Shown here in pieces: positions 17,349 to 27,113 of a DNA stretch of 58,955 bases; within the stretch, counting starts at the first letter, position 1, and each line of letters starts with the position of its first letter. The DNA comes from GCA-2746365 sp964651445 (lineage in GTDB: Bacteria; Pseudomonadota; Gammaproteobacteria; SZUA-229). Under the pieces are notes generated by a model. The model did not search any database and was not told the DNA's origin. It was given only the letters and a program-made list of their open reading frames with translations. Both the position numbers and the translations under genes were made by a program. The stretch lies in the NCBI GenBank assembly GCA_964651445.1, contig CAZYYW010000003.1, forward strand, positions 1-58,955, read 5' to 3'.

Positions 17349-19255
17349 TGGCAACGCCCATAAATACTGGAACTGTTCACGGTTGGCGTGCTTTTTACCT
17401 CAGTGGCAAAGGTTATACGCTAACTTGGTTAGCGCTTTATCTGTTAACAGCAGCGCTGGCTTCTACTATCTTTTTTTACCAGATACCACTACCACAAGAA
17501 AAGCTAACGCTGAAAAATGTGGAATATGTAGCTTCCAATGCCAAACAACCATCTGAGTTTGTTCAGCAAAACTGGCAGTCCACCACCTTACCGGATGACT
17601 GGCAAAGCAGAAACCTGATGGTACAAAACGTCTGGTATCGCGGCACTATTCATCTCAATAGCCAACAGGAACATCTGTGGGCAGTATTGATTCCAGCATT
17701 GAAAATGAATGCGGCGGTCTATCTAAATAACACTTTGCTAGGCAGTGGGGGTCGCTTTGATGACCCGGTAGCGCGTAACTGGATGACACCACTGTTATTT
17801 ACTATTCCTGCCGGACTATTACAGCAGGGAGACAACACCTTATACGTCAGGGTTAAAAGTGACCCGACAGGCACGGGCAACTTAGCCGCTATACATCTTG
17901 GTCCATATGATGGACTAGCACATGCCTATAACGTGCATTACATGTTTCGTATTAGCAGCATACAATTACTTACCACCATGTTATTCATCATGGGCGCGCT
18001 AATCGCACTGCTCTGGCTTGTCCGCCGCCAGGAAACCTATTACGGTTATTACGCATTGGCTGTCATTGTCTGGGGACTGCATAATTTTAATATCTTCATT
18101 ATTGATATTCCTGTCAGCACCCGTCTCTGGGACTGGTTAATCTATACCAGTCTTGGCTATTACACTTTTCTGGCCTTTCTTTTTATCCACCGGTTTCTGG
18201 GTATACAACATCCGTGGCTAGAGCGTGTAGTAATTGCTAGCGGCATGCTGGCTGCCTTCGCCCTGCTTTTCCCAACGGATGAAAATTTCTACCCACTCAT
18301 ATTTACCCTCTGGTACCCAGCAGTTTATGTTGTGGGCTTTTATCTTGTTGCCCGCACCTGCATTGAGGCGTGGAAACGACGCAGTATAGAGTTGCAGTTT
18401 CTGACTGCCACTGGTGGGGTTACATTGTTATACGCCCTGCATGACTTGATGGTTATTCATGGCTATCAAGACTGGCAAGATGGCTTCTTCATCCAGTATG
18501 CAGCGGCAGCATTAATGACGGTATTCAGTTTTATTCTTATGCGCCGTTTTGCCGGTTCGCTAAACGAAATTGATCATTTAAATCGCAACCTGGAAAAACG
18601 TGTAGCAGACAAAGGTCGATTACTGGAAGCCAACTACAAAAAATTGCAGCAACTGGAAAATGAGCGGGTACTGGCTGCAGAGCGTGAACGCCTAACTCGT
18701 GATATACACGATGGCATGGGAGGCAATCTGGTATCAACGCTGGCAATGATTGAATCCGGTAACACCAGCATGCCAGACGTTGCTGAAGCTTTAAAAACAG
18801 CACTCACCGACCTACGCCTGATGATTGATTCCATGGATATTGAAAGTGACGACCTCAACACTCTACTAGGCATGTTCAGAATGCGTATCGAACCCTGTCT
18901 GAAAAATAGCCGAATCAATATGCATTGGAAGGTAGACGACCTGCCGCCCATCCAAAATTTCGGACCACGCGAGGCATTGCATATTTTACGCATATTGCAG
19001 GAGGCCACGACCAACGTCATTAAACACGCACAATCAGACTATATAAGCCTGAGCACTCACCAGCATCAATCTGAAACCGGTGAACAAGCGGTGATTATAG
19101 AGCTAAGTGATAACGGCACAGGTATTCCCCAGAATCATCTAAATGGTAATGGTCTAAAGAACATGCATCGCCGTGCTGTGGAAGCTGGCGTTCAACTCAA
19201 TATTAAATCAGGCGCAGAAGGCACCAGAGTCTGTATTCTTTTAACTGCAATATAA
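17348..19255 (+). CDS. NarL-type sensor histidine kinase with 7TM-DISM-like sensor
   Basis: A 635-residue membrane kinase. An N-terminal helix (about 18-40) is followed by a periplasmic jelly-roll-like region (about 85-185) including WYRGTIHLNS and GDNTLYVRVKS. This resembles sugar-binding modules of 7TMR-DISM receptors. Seven further hydrophobic helices span about residues 200-398. After a coiled coil (about 405-445) the HisKA_3 dimerisation motif RLTRDIHDGMGG places the phospho-acceptor His at about residue 454. The ATPase ends with LSDNGTGIPQ and GNGLKNMHRRA. It signals to the overlapping response regulator. The ligand is unknown; the DISM-type layout suggests a carbohydrate-like or other extracellular small molecule, which is inference. 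It converges on nuoN with only 31 bases between. Confidence 0.9.
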   Translation: MATPINTGTVHGWRAFYLSGKGYTLTWLALYLLTAALASTIFFYQIPLPQEKLTLKNVEYVASNAKQPSEFVQQNWQSTTLPDDWQSRNLMVQNVWYRGTIHLNSQQEHLWAVLIPALKMNAAVYLNNTLLGSGGRFDDPVARNWMTPLLFTIPAGLLQQGDNTLYVRVKSDPTGTGNLAAIHLGPYDGLAHAYNVHYMFRISSIQLLTTMLFIMGALIALLWLVRRQETYYGYYALAVIVWGLHNFNIFIIDIPVSTRLWDWLIYTSLGYYTFLAFLFIHRFLGIQHPWLERVVIASGMLAAFALLFPTDENFYPLIFTLWYPAVYVVGFYLVARTCIEAWKRRSIELQFLTATGGVTLLYALHDLMVIHGYQDWQDGFFIQYAAAALMTVFSFILMRRFAGSLNEIDHLNRNLEKRVADKGRLLEANYKKLQQLENERVLAAERERLTRDIHDGMGGNLVSTLAMIESGNTSMPDVAEALKTALTDLRLMIDSMDIESDDLNTLLGMFRMRIEPCLKNSRINMHWKVDDLPPIQNFGPREALHILRILQEATTNVIKHAQSDYISLSTHQHQSETGEQAVIIELSDNGTGIPQNHLNGNGLKNMHRRAVEAGVQLNIKSGAEGTRVCILLTAI

Positions 19256-19286
19256 AAGGACTATTGCAACACACGACTACACTAAA

Positions 19287-20738
19287 TCAGGAACTAAAAA
19301 CCGCAACACACAGTGACATCAATGCGGCTGGGTACAAACCCAAGGCAAGAATAGCCAGTCCATTGGTACTCAAGGCGATTTGCATATCACGTCCACACTC
19401 AATAGGACGGGTATCGACGGCATCATCAAAATACATGACTTTGATGATGCGCAAGTAATAGAAAATACCGATGATGGAGAAGAACACTGCGATAAGCGCC
19501 ATCCATACTAGATTCACTTCAACCACTGCGGTTAATACTGCCAGTTTTGCCCAGAAGCCTACCGTTGGTGGTACACCTGCCATCGACAGCATGACAACCA
19601 TCATAATAAAAGCAAACCATGGGCTGCGCTGGTTTAAACCGGTTAAATCGCTGATATTGTCTGCTTCGAAACCCTGACGCGCCATTAGCATAATCACGCC
19701 GAAACCTGCCAAAGACATAATGGCATAGGTAATGGTGTAGAACATGGCGGCAGAATATCCCTCGTTGGTACCCGCTAATATTCCTAGCAAGATAAAACCG
19801 ACATGCGATATGGTTGAATACGCCAACATGCGTTTCAGGTTGGTTTGCGCGATGGCGACTATATTACCTACTGCCAGCGATAAAATTGCCAGCACGATAA
19901 GCATCTGCTGCCAGTCTGCGTGCAGATCACCCAGTCCTTCCACCATCAAGCGCATAATCATGGCAAAGGCTGCCAGCTTTGGTGCGGTGCCAATCATTGC
20001 GGTTACGGCGGTAGGCGAACCTTGGTACACGTCGGGCATCCACATATGAAAAGGCACTGCGCCCAATTTGAATGCCAGCCCCACCACGATAAACACCAGC
20101 GCGAAAATCATACCGATGTTTTGCGCATTATTCTCCTGTGAAGCCAGCGCTACCGCCTCAGCGATTTCAGACAGTTGCAGACTTCCAGACAAGCCATAAA
20201 GAATAGACATGCCATACAGCAGCATACCGGAAGCTATAGCGCCCAGGATGAAGTACTTCATCGCCGCTTCGGAAGCATTGCCATCATCACGATTGAACGC
20301 CACCAGTGCATACAGGCAGAGTGATAATAGCTCCAGTCCTAGATACAACATCAACAAGTTATTGGCAGAGACCATCAACATCATGCCGGTGATGCTGAAC
20401 AAACCTAGTACATAAAACTCACCTTTAAAAAGATTGCGTTGATGCAGATATTCTCTGGAGTAAACAAAAACCCCAAAGCTAATAATAACGATGAACATTT
20501 TAAGGACATCAGCCATTGGGTCTTGTACAAACAGGTCATTAAACGCTAACACGCGAACATCGGTTTGATTTGTCAGCAGCAACACCAGAGCAACAATCAA
20601 AGATAATTGCGTTAATACATAGGTGAAATTTCGTTTACTGTCTGGCAGAAAAGCATCTACTACCAGTATCAAGCAGGCCATCGTCAGTAAAAAGATTTCA
20701 GGCAATGCGATAGCTATATTTAGTGATTCAAGTGTCAT
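19287..20738 (-). CDS. nuoN: NADH-quinone oxidoreductase subunit N
   Basis: Antiporter-like membrane subunit of complex I, one of the three proton-pumping modules. Its 483 residues show about 14 hydrophobic helices. Characteristic segments are YLGLELLSLCLYALVAFNRD (essential Glu in TM5), FKLGAVPFHMWMPDVYQGSP (Lys and the broken-helix region) and KRMLAYSTISHVG. It is the last gene of the nuo operon, 40 bases after nuoM. No convincing hairpin terminator was seen between it and the converging kinase gene. Confidence 0.97.
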   Translation of the reverse strand: MTLESLNIAIALPEIFLLTMACLILVVDAFLPDSKRNFTYVLTQLSLIVALVLLLTNQTDVRVLAFNDLFVQDPMADVLKMFIVIISFGVFVYSREYLHQRNLFKGEFYVLGLFSITGMMLMVSANNLLMLYLGLELLSLCLYALVAFNRDDGNASEAAMKYFILGAIASGMLLYGMSILYGLSGSLQLSEIAEAVALASQENNAQNIGMIFALVFIVVGLAFKLGAVPFHMWMPDVYQGSPTAVTAMIGTAPKLAAFAMIMRLMVEGLGDLHADWQQMLIVLAILSLAVGNIVAIAQTNLKRMLAYSTISHVGFILLGILAGTNEGYSAAMFYTITYAIMSLAGFGVIMLMARQGFEADNISDLTGLNQRSPWFAFIMMVVMLSMAGVPPTVGFWAKLAVLTAVVEVNLVWMALIAVFFSIIGIFYYLRIIKVMYFDDAVDTRPIECGRDMQIALSTNGLAILALGLYPAALMSLCVAVFSS

Positions 20739-20778
20739 TCTTCTCTATCCAGTTTTATCTACGATGCCGGTACTATAA

Positions 20779-22305
20779 TTAAAGTTTAGAAACGGAAATA
20801 TGTTGCAGGAAGTTTTCAACAGTGGCATGCATTACCTCGACTACCGGTGCCGGCCATAAGCCTAGAACCAGAACCGCCAATGCTAAAATACTCATGATGC
20901 CGAATTCCCGCGAATTCAAATCATTTAATCCACGCACGCCTTCATTGGCAATCTCACCATAGAACACACGTTTCACCATCCACAGGGTATAAGCTGCGCC
21001 TAATATCAGCGTTAATGCCGCCAAGAAGGCATACCAGAAATTCGCCTGGAAGCTGGCAATAATAATCATGAATTCACCAACGAAACCGGAAGTGCCCGGA
21101 ATACCTGCATTCGCCATGGCAAAAAATACAGCGAAACCGGCAAAAACCGGCATGGTATGCACCACTCCGCCATAGGCACTAATTTCACGTGTATGCATGC
21201 GGTCGTACAATACGCCAATCATCAGGAACATTGCGGCTGAAATAAATCCATGCGAAATCATCTGGATCATCGCGCCTTCTATTGCAAGTGCGGCGCTGCC
21301 GCCAGTCACTGCGTTTGCCGGATTGTCCCATATCTGGAATACCACAAATAAACCCAGAGTGACAAAACCCATGTGCGCGATAGAAGAATACGCCACCAAT
21401 TTTTTCATATCGCGCTGTACCAGTGCAACAAAGCCGATGTAAACCACTGCCACCAGCGACATAAAAATAATCAACCAGTCTAGCGAGCGCGAGGCATCCG
21501 GTGTTATTGGCATACTAAAACGAAGGAAGCCGTAGCCACCAATTTTTAGCATGATCGCAGCCAGTATCACCGAGCCACCGGTTGGTGCTTCTACGTGCGC
21601 ATCTGGCAGCCAGGTATGCACCGGCCACATCGGTACCTTGACGGCAAATGCCATTAAGAATGCGAGGAAAATTAATATTTGTTCATTGTGTGTCAGAGGT
21701 AGCGTGTGCAAGAATAAAATATCAAAACTGCCGCCTTTGTAATACATATAGATCAATGCCACCAACATAAACACTGAGCCAATAAAGGTATAAATAAAGA
21801 ACTTGATGGTGGCGTAAACTCGATTCTTGCCACCCCAGACACCAATTATGATGAACATTGGTACCAACATCGCTTCCCAGAACACATAGAAGAAAATGGC
21901 ATCCATTGCGGCAAACACGGCAACCATCAAACCTTCCATAATGAGGAATGCGGCTAGATATTGTGACGGTCTTTTCTTGATGACTTCCCAGCCTGCCAAT
22001 ATCACTAATATCGTGGTGAATGTCGTCAGGATAATGAGCGGCATGGAGAAACCATCGACACCCAAATGATAGTGAATATTAAACGCCGGTATCCAAGAGT
22101 ATTTTTCAACAAACTGCATGTCAGATGTGGAAACATCAAAACCCGCATATAAACCCAGACTTAAAAGGAAGGTGGCAATAGCTATGACCAGAGACAATAC
22201 CCGCACACCATTCGCATCGCCTTTATCACCGGCAAGCAACACAGCAATGCCACCAAAAATTGGCAGCCAGACGAGAAGACTTAATAATGGCAGATCAGCA
22301 AACAT
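20779..22305 (-). CDS. nuoM: NADH-quinone oxidoreductase subunit M
   Basis: Antiporter-like proton-pumping subunit of complex I. In its 508 residues the conserved FWEAMLVPMFIIIGVWGG (essential Glu in TM5), MWPVHTWLPDAHVEAPTGGS (quinone-oxidoreductase antiporter motif) and LVAYSSIAHMGFV are present, with some 14 membrane helices. It is separated from nuoL by a 142-bp AT-rich repeat-containing gap, the largest interruption among the last operon genes apart from the nuoJ-nuoI gap. Confidence 0.97.
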   Translation of the reverse strand: MFADLPLLSLLVWLPIFGGIAVLLAGDKGDANGVRVLSLVIAIATFLLSLGLYAGFDVSTSDMQFVEKYSWIPAFNIHYHLGVDGFSMPLIILTTFTTILVILAGWEVIKKRPSQYLAAFLIMEGLMVAVFAAMDAIFFYVFWEAMLVPMFIIIGVWGGKNRVYATIKFFIYTFIGSVFMLVALIYMYYKGGSFDILFLHTLPLTHNEQILIFLAFLMAFAVKVPMWPVHTWLPDAHVEAPTGGSVILAAIMLKIGGYGFLRFSMPITPDASRSLDWLIIFMSLVAVVYIGFVALVQRDMKKLVAYSSIAHMGFVTLGLFVVFQIWDNPANAVTGGSAALAIEGAMIQMISHGFISAAMFLMIGVLYDRMHTREISAYGGVVHTMPVFAGFAVFFAMANAGIPGTSGFVGEFMIIIASFQANFWYAFLAALTLILGAAYTLWMVKRVFYGEIANEGVRGLNDLNSREFGIMSILALAVLVLGLWPAPVVEVMHATVENFLQHISVSKL

Positions 22306-22317
22306 TGGATTCCCTTG

Positions 22318-22415
22318 AAATCAATGAAAAATGAAAAATGAAAAATGAAAAATAATTCATTGTTTCAATTCCGTTTTTCGCTTTTAGTTTTTGTTTGTTA
22401 TTTTTCATTTTTTAC
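22318..22415. repeat. AATGAAA tandem repeat with inverted counterpart
   Basis: Four copies of the 7-base word AATGAAA run from about 22325 to 22353, and a 15-bp exact inverted copy (AAAAATGAAAAATAA / TTATTTTTCATTTTT) occurs about 45 bp further, so the RNA could form a long weak hairpin between nuoL and nuoM. Similar low-complexity words flank accessory genes elsewhere in this window. Confidence 0.7.
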
Positions 22416-22447
22416 TTTTAAATATTTCAACTTCACGCTTCATGGCT

Positions 22448-24442
22448 TCAACCGATCAGCCCAATGGCAAACAACATCAGTGTGCCGATAATCATGGCAA
22501 AGGCATAATGGTAGAGCATGCCTGTTTGTAATTGGCGAGCAACGCTGGCAAACCATGCGACTAACTTCGCAGAACCATTTACCAACAGACCATCAATTAT
22601 TTTTACATCACCGATCTGCCACAAACGGTCACCAAGATGGCGACTACCACTGCCGAAAACGGCTGAGTAAACATCGTCAAAGTAATATTTACGGTCAAGC
22701 AGGTTGTAGATAAAGCTGAATCGGCGTTTTATATTGGTCGCTATGTCCGGCTTTTTCATATAAATAAACCAAGCAGAGAAAACACCCAGCGCCATCAAAT
22801 AAAGCGCCGGCGTTGCAAAGGCGTGTTCAACAAATCCCCAGGCACCGTGGTAGGTCTTAGCAACTTCTGCCAGTCCAACATGGTGTTCTGCGATATAAAC
22901 CGCAGAGCCAAAATATTCACCAAACAACATGTCACCAATAGTAAAGCCACCGATAAACATTGAGGGAATAGCCAGCAGGATTAATGGCACTGTTACCACC
23001 CAGCCGGGCTCATGCAAGTGTTCTTTGGTGTGTTTATCCATACGCTCCTCGCCGTGGAATACCAAGAAGAACATGCGGAAAGAGTAAAACGCAGTAATAA
23101 AGACACCCAACAGAATTGCAACGTACGCAAATTCGGCACCTGGAATATTGGCATGACGCACCACTTCTATGATGCCGTCTTTGGAGAAGAAACCCGACAT
23201 GCCCGGAAAACCAATCAAGGCGAGCGTACCGATCAACGAGGTCCAATAGGTAATCGGTAAATATTTTTTCAGGCCACCCATCTTGCGCATATCCTGCTCA
23301 TGGTGCATTGCCATAATCACCGCGCCAGCCGCCAAGAACAATAGCGCTTTAAAGAAAGCATGTGTCATCAGGTGGAAAACGGCTGCTGAGTATGCCGAAG
23401 CGCCAAGTGCAACCGTCATATAACCCAATTGCGACAAGGTAGAGTATGCAACAACCCGTTTGATGTCGTTTTGCACGATGCCGATCATTCCCATCAACAA
23501 TGCGGTACAGGCACCGGTAACAATGATAAAGCTCAAAGCAGCGTCAGATAATTCATACATCGGTGACATACGTGACACCATAAAGATGCCGGCGGTAACC
23601 ATCGTCGCGGCATGAATCAAAGCAGAAATCGGTGTTGGGCCTTCCATCGAATCGGGCAGCCATACATGTAACGGCATTTGCGCTGATTTGCCCATGGCAC
23701 CAATAAACAACAAAATACAAATGACGCTGATCACATTCCAGTCAACACCGGGGAAGATAGACATGGTTTGCGCTGCCATATTTTCCGCTTGGGCAAACAC
23801 TTCATAATAATCCAAACTGCCGGTATACATAACAATTGCTGCAATACCGAGAATGAAACCGAAGTCACCAACACGATTAACCAGAAAGGCTTTTAAATTT
23901 GCATACACCGCAGTTGGTCGAACGGTCCAGAAACCAATCAACAAATAAGACACCAGACCCACTGCTTCCCAGCCAAAGAACAACTGCAAGAAGTTGTTTG
24001 CCATTACCAGCATCAACATGGAAAAGGTAAACAAGGAGATGTAACTAAAGAAACGCTGGTAAGCATTGGTGCCAGCAAGACTTTCTTTTGGCCAGTTATT
24101 CAAGTCGTCAGCCATATAGCCAACAGTGTACAAATGCACCATTAATGAAACACCGGTGACCACCGACATCATCATCACGGTTAAATTATCAACCAGAAAA
24201 CCTATTTCAAAACGAATGCCGTCTGAGATCATCCACACATAGACCGATTCGTTATAAGCCGGCGCACCATTAAATACATGATGATTAAGCGCAATCAACG
24301 ACAGTACAAAGGAAGTACCAACGCCTAAAATAGTAACGGTATGTGCACCCTTTCGGCCTATTTGTCTGGCAAAAAAACCAGCAATAACAGCACCAAAAAG
24401 TGAAGCCAGCGGAATGGCAAGGTATAGGTCACTCATAGACAT
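22448..24442 (-). CDS. nuoL: NADH-quinone oxidoreductase subunit L
   Basis: Largest antiporter-like subunit of complex I, with 664 residues. The core includes FFGWEAVGLVSYLLIGFW, SAQMPLHVWLPDSMEGPTPI, SALIHAATMVTAGIFMVSR and KRVVAYSTLSQLGYM. A long C-terminal part (about residues 500-664) supplies the lateral helix that runs along the membrane arm plus a final transmembrane helix. It is spaced 5 bases from nuoK. Confidence 0.97.
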   Translation of the reverse strand: MSMSDLYLAIPLASLFGAVIAGFFARQIGRKGAHTVTILGVGTSFVLSLIALNHHVFNGAPAYNESVYVWMISDGIRFEIGFLVDNLTVMMMSVVTGVSLMVHLYTVGYMADDLNNWPKESLAGTNAYQRFFSYISLFTFSMLMLVMANNFLQLFFGWEAVGLVSYLLIGFWTVRPTAVYANLKAFLVNRVGDFGFILGIAAIVMYTGSLDYYEVFAQAENMAAQTMSIFPGVDWNVISVICILLFIGAMGKSAQMPLHVWLPDSMEGPTPISALIHAATMVTAGIFMVSRMSPMYELSDAALSFIIVTGACTALLMGMIGIVQNDIKRVVAYSTLSQLGYMTVALGASAYSAAVFHLMTHAFFKALLFLAAGAVIMAMHHEQDMRKMGGLKKYLPITYWTSLIGTLALIGFPGMSGFFSKDGIIEVVRHANIPGAEFAYVAILLGVFITAFYSFRMFFLVFHGEERMDKHTKEHLHEPGWVVTVPLILLAIPSMFIGGFTIGDMLFGEYFGSAVYIAEHHVGLAEVAKTYHGAWGFVEHAFATPALYLMALGVFSAWFIYMKKPDIATNIKRRFSFIYNLLDRKYYFDDVYSAVFGSGSRHLGDRLWQIGDVKIIDGLLVNGSAKLVAWFASVARQLQTGMLYHYAFAMIIGTLMLFAIGLIG

Positions 24443-24447
24443 CAGAC

Positions 24448-24753
24448 TTATCCTTTTAATGCGTCGAGTTCTTCGACATTAATGGTTCGACGACTGCGGA
24501 ACAAGGTAACCATAATGGCTAGGCCGATGGCCGCTTCAGCCGCTGCCACCGTCAGAATAAAGAACACAAACACCTGTCCAGATAAATCGTTCAAATAATA
24601 CGAGAACGCGATAAAGTTAATGTTAGCCGCCAGTAGCATCAACTCTATGCACATCAATAACACCACGATGTTTTTTCGATTAAGAAAAATACCGGCGATA
24701 CTAATGGCAAATAAGATTGCAGCCAGTGTTAAATAACTGGTTAAACCGATCAT
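24448..24753 (-). CDS. nuoK: NADH-quinone oxidoreductase subunit K
   Basis: A 101-residue, three-helix membrane subunit of complex I. The conserved Glu residues of the proton path are visible in VLLMCIELMLLAANINF (TM2) and VAAAEAAIGLAI (TM3). Its start overlaps the nuoJ stop by 4 bases (ATGA). Confidence 0.97.
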   Translation of the reverse strand: MIGLTSYLTLAAILFAISIAGIFLNRKNIVVLLMCIELMLLAANINFIAFSYYLNDLSGQVFVFFILTVAAAEAAIGLAIMVTLFRSRRTINVEELDALKG

Positions 24754-25364
24754 TTCAGCTCCTCTGCATCTGACTTAATAATTTTCAGGCGATCATCACG
24801 TTTAACTTTAATCTGCTCGCTTGGCGTCTGATACTTGGTGGTGCCTCGTCTACGCAAGGTTAAAACAATCGCCGCGATTATCGCGACCAGCAAGATGATG
24901 GCAGCAATTTCAAAAGCCAACACATAATCGGTATACAAAATTTTACCCAGTGCTTCGGTATTACTGTAATCAGCACCTCGCACCACAGCATTATCCAGTG
25001 CTGCCGTCCCCATAACATCGGGGCCCACCGGACCCACCACATAAACCATTACTGCCAGCATCAAAAATGCAAACAAGCCACCCATCGGCAGGTAGGAAAC
25101 AAAACCTTCACGCATTTTCGCAACATTGATGTCCAGCATCATCACCACAAACAAAAACAGCACCATGACCGCGCCAACATAAACCAGTATTAAGGTAAGG
25201 GCTAAAAATTCTGCTTCCAGCATTAACCAGATAGCCGCAGCACTAAAAAACGTCAGCACTAGAAATAATGCTGAATGCACTGGGTTTTTAGACGTCACCA
25301 CACCGAGTGCAGAGATAATAGTCACACCAGCGAATGCAAAGAATAGAAAGTCTGTAATTGTCAT
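24750..25364 (-). CDS. nuoJ: NADH-quinone oxidoreductase subunit J
   Basis: A 204-residue membrane subunit with five helices. ALTLILVYVGAVMVLFLFVV is the conserved TM3 segment, which contains a pi-bulge in structures of the family. The C-terminal tail is basic and soluble (RRRGTTKYQTPSEQIKV and following). It overlaps nuoK by 4 bases and is separated from nuoI by 162 bp. Confidence 0.95.
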   Translation of the reverse strand: MTITDFLFFAFAGVTIISALGVVTSKNPVHSALFLVLTFFSAAAIWLMLEAEFLALTLILVYVGAVMVLFLFVVMMLDINVAKMREGFVSYLPMGGLFAFLMLAVMVYVVGPVGPDVMGTAALDNAVVRGADYSNTEALGKILYTDYVLAFEIAAIILLVAIIAAIVLTLRRRGTTKYQTPSEQIKVKRDDRLKIIKSDAEELK

Positions 25365-25378
25365 TATTATTCCTTATG

Positions 25379-25410
25379 CCTTTCCACGTGGAGCATGGGA
25401 GCGAGAAAAT
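25379..25410. repeat. REP-like palindrome in the nuoJ-nuoI gap
   Basis: The minus strand reads CTCGCTCCCATGCTCCACGT then GGAAAGG. This resembles the widespread gammaproteobacterial word GTTCCCACGCTCC...GTGGGAA, here slightly decayed, with CCACGTGG as its central palindrome. It probably belongs to a dispersed family rather than to nuo regulation. Confidence 0.45.
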
Positions 25411-25526
25411 AAATTATTCATACTGCTAAATACCATTATTTGTTTTGCCTTTCATCTTTTAGCTCCATGGACGGAGTGTATGCTGGCATTGTCTGGAACA
25501 ATTCCAGTGCGGTTTTCATTTGCTTA

Positions 25527-26015
25527 TCACCGGTAAGCAGCGTCTGCCTGTTTATTGGCAGCGATTTCTGTTTCGTATTTATCACCAATTTCAAGCAGTT
25601 TTTCTTTGGTCATAATTTGCATACCGTGTTCTTCAAAGTGGTATTCAAAAATATGTGTTTCCACAATTGAATCAACTGGACAGGCTTCTTCACAAAAGCC
25701 GCAATAGATGCACTTGAACAGATCGATGTCATAACGTGTGGTACGGCGAGTACCATCTTCACGTTCTTCGGAATCAATAGTAATCGCCAGTGCCGGACAC
25801 ACTGCTTCACATAATTTACAGGCAATGCAACGCTCTTCGCCATTGGCGTAACGGCGCAGTGCATGCAAACCACGAAAGCGCGGTGACATCGGCGTTTTTT
25901 CTTCCGGGTATTGCACGGTAATTTTACGGGCAAACAAGTAACGTCCAGTAACAGAAAGCCCCTTGAGTAATTCCCAGAAAAGAAAGCTTTTTAGAAAGTG
26001 TTTTATAGTATTCAT
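25527..26015 (-). CDS. nuoI: NADH-quinone oxidoreductase subunit I
   Basis: A 162-residue peripheral subunit of complex I that carries two [4Fe-4S] clusters (N6a, N6b). The two ferredoxin motifs are CIACKLCEAVCP (about residues 60-71) and CIYCGFCEEACP (about 99-110). The amphipathic N-terminus (KHFLKSFLFWELLKG) anchors it to the membrane arm. It is 21 bases downstream of nuoH. Confidence 0.97.
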   Translation of the reverse strand: MNTIKHFLKSFLFWELLKGLSVTGRYLFARKITVQYPEEKTPMSPRFRGLHALRRYANGEERCIACKLCEAVCPALAITIDSEEREDGTRRTTRYDIDLFKCIYCGFCEEACPVDSIVETHIFEYHFEEHGMQIMTKEKLLEIGDKYETEIAANKQADAAYR

Positions 26016-26036
26016 ATCGTCATCTCTACCTTTTAC

Positions 26037-27113
26037 CTACACAGACCACGGGCCAACTTGTGCAACCACCATTATTGACGCAACAAATAACCAGACAATG
26101 GTAACAGGGATAAATACTTTCCAACCCAAACGCATAATTTGGTCATAACGATAGCGTGGAAACGTTGCCCGAAACCAAAGGAAAAGGAATGCAAAGAAAC
26201 AGGCCTTAGCAAAGAACCAGAAGAAACTCGAAGCACCCAACCAGTGATCGGCACCGACAAAACCTTCAAACGGTGATAACCAGCCACCCAGAAACAGTAA
26301 TGCAGTTAAGGCGGAAATAAGAATGATGTTGGCATATTCAGCAAGGAAGAATACCGCGAATGCCATGCCGGAATATTCGACATGGAAACCGGCAACAATT
26401 TCTGATTCACCCTCAGCGACATCGAAGGGTGCGCGATTGGTTTCCGCCACGCCGGAGATAAAGTAAACCACAAACAAAGGGAATAACCAGACCACAAACC
26501 AGTTACTCATGCCGCCTGCCTGGCTTTCTACAATGACGCTCAAATTCAAACTGCCGCTTGCCATCAAAACGCCTATCAGGGCAAAACCCATGGCAATTTC
26601 ATACGCCACAATTTGTGCACCAACACGCAGTGAACTGAGAATCGCGTATTTCGAATTGGATGCCCAACCGGCAATAATAATGCCGTACACGCCAATCGAG
26701 GTCAGTGCCAACACATAGAGTAAACCCGCATTGATGTCTGCCAATACCACGCCACGGTCAAACGGTATCACCGCCCACGCTGCAAGTGCTGGCATGATGG
26801 CTAATACCGGTGCGATCAAAAATAAATATTTATCTGACTGCGTAGGAATAATAACTTCTTTGAACATCAGCTTCATCGCATCAGCAATGGGCTGTAACCA
26901 ACCTCGGAAGCCGACACGGTTAGGACCAATGCGTATCTGCATATAACCAATAATTTTACGTTCTGCGTAAGTGATGTACGCCACACAAAGCATCAACGGC
27001 CCAAGAATCAAAACAATCTTGAATATGATCCACATTAGAGCCTGCATATCTGCTGGGAACCATGCCCAGACGGCAGCACTCATCGCAATCAATTCATCAA
27101 ACATTTCCATCAT
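26037..27113 (-). CDS. nuoH: NADH-quinone oxidoreductase subunit H
   Basis: A 358-residue membrane subunit forming much of the quinone-binding chamber with NuoB and NuoD. Conserved loops are RIGPNRVGFRGWLQPIADA and NRAPFDVAEGESEIVAGFH, the latter lining the E-channel. Some eight to nine hydrophobic helices are visible. It overlaps nuoG by 4 bases. Confidence 0.97.
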   Translation of the reverse strand: MMEMFDELIAMSAAVWAWFPADMQALMWIIFKIVLILGPLMLCVAYITYAERKIIGYMQIRIGPNRVGFRGWLQPIADAMKLMFKEVIIPTQSDKYLFLIAPVLAIMPALAAWAVIPFDRGVVLADINAGLLYVLALTSIGVYGIIIAGWASNSKYAILSSLRVGAQIVAYEIAMGFALIGVLMASGSLNLSVIVESQAGGMSNWFVVWLFPLFVVYFISGVAETNRAPFDVAEGESEIVAGFHVEYSGMAFAVFFLAEYANIILISALTALLFLGGWLSPFEGFVGADHWLGASSFFWFFAKACFFAFLFLWFRATFPRYRYDQIMRLGWKVFIPVTIVWLFVASIMVVAQVGPWSV

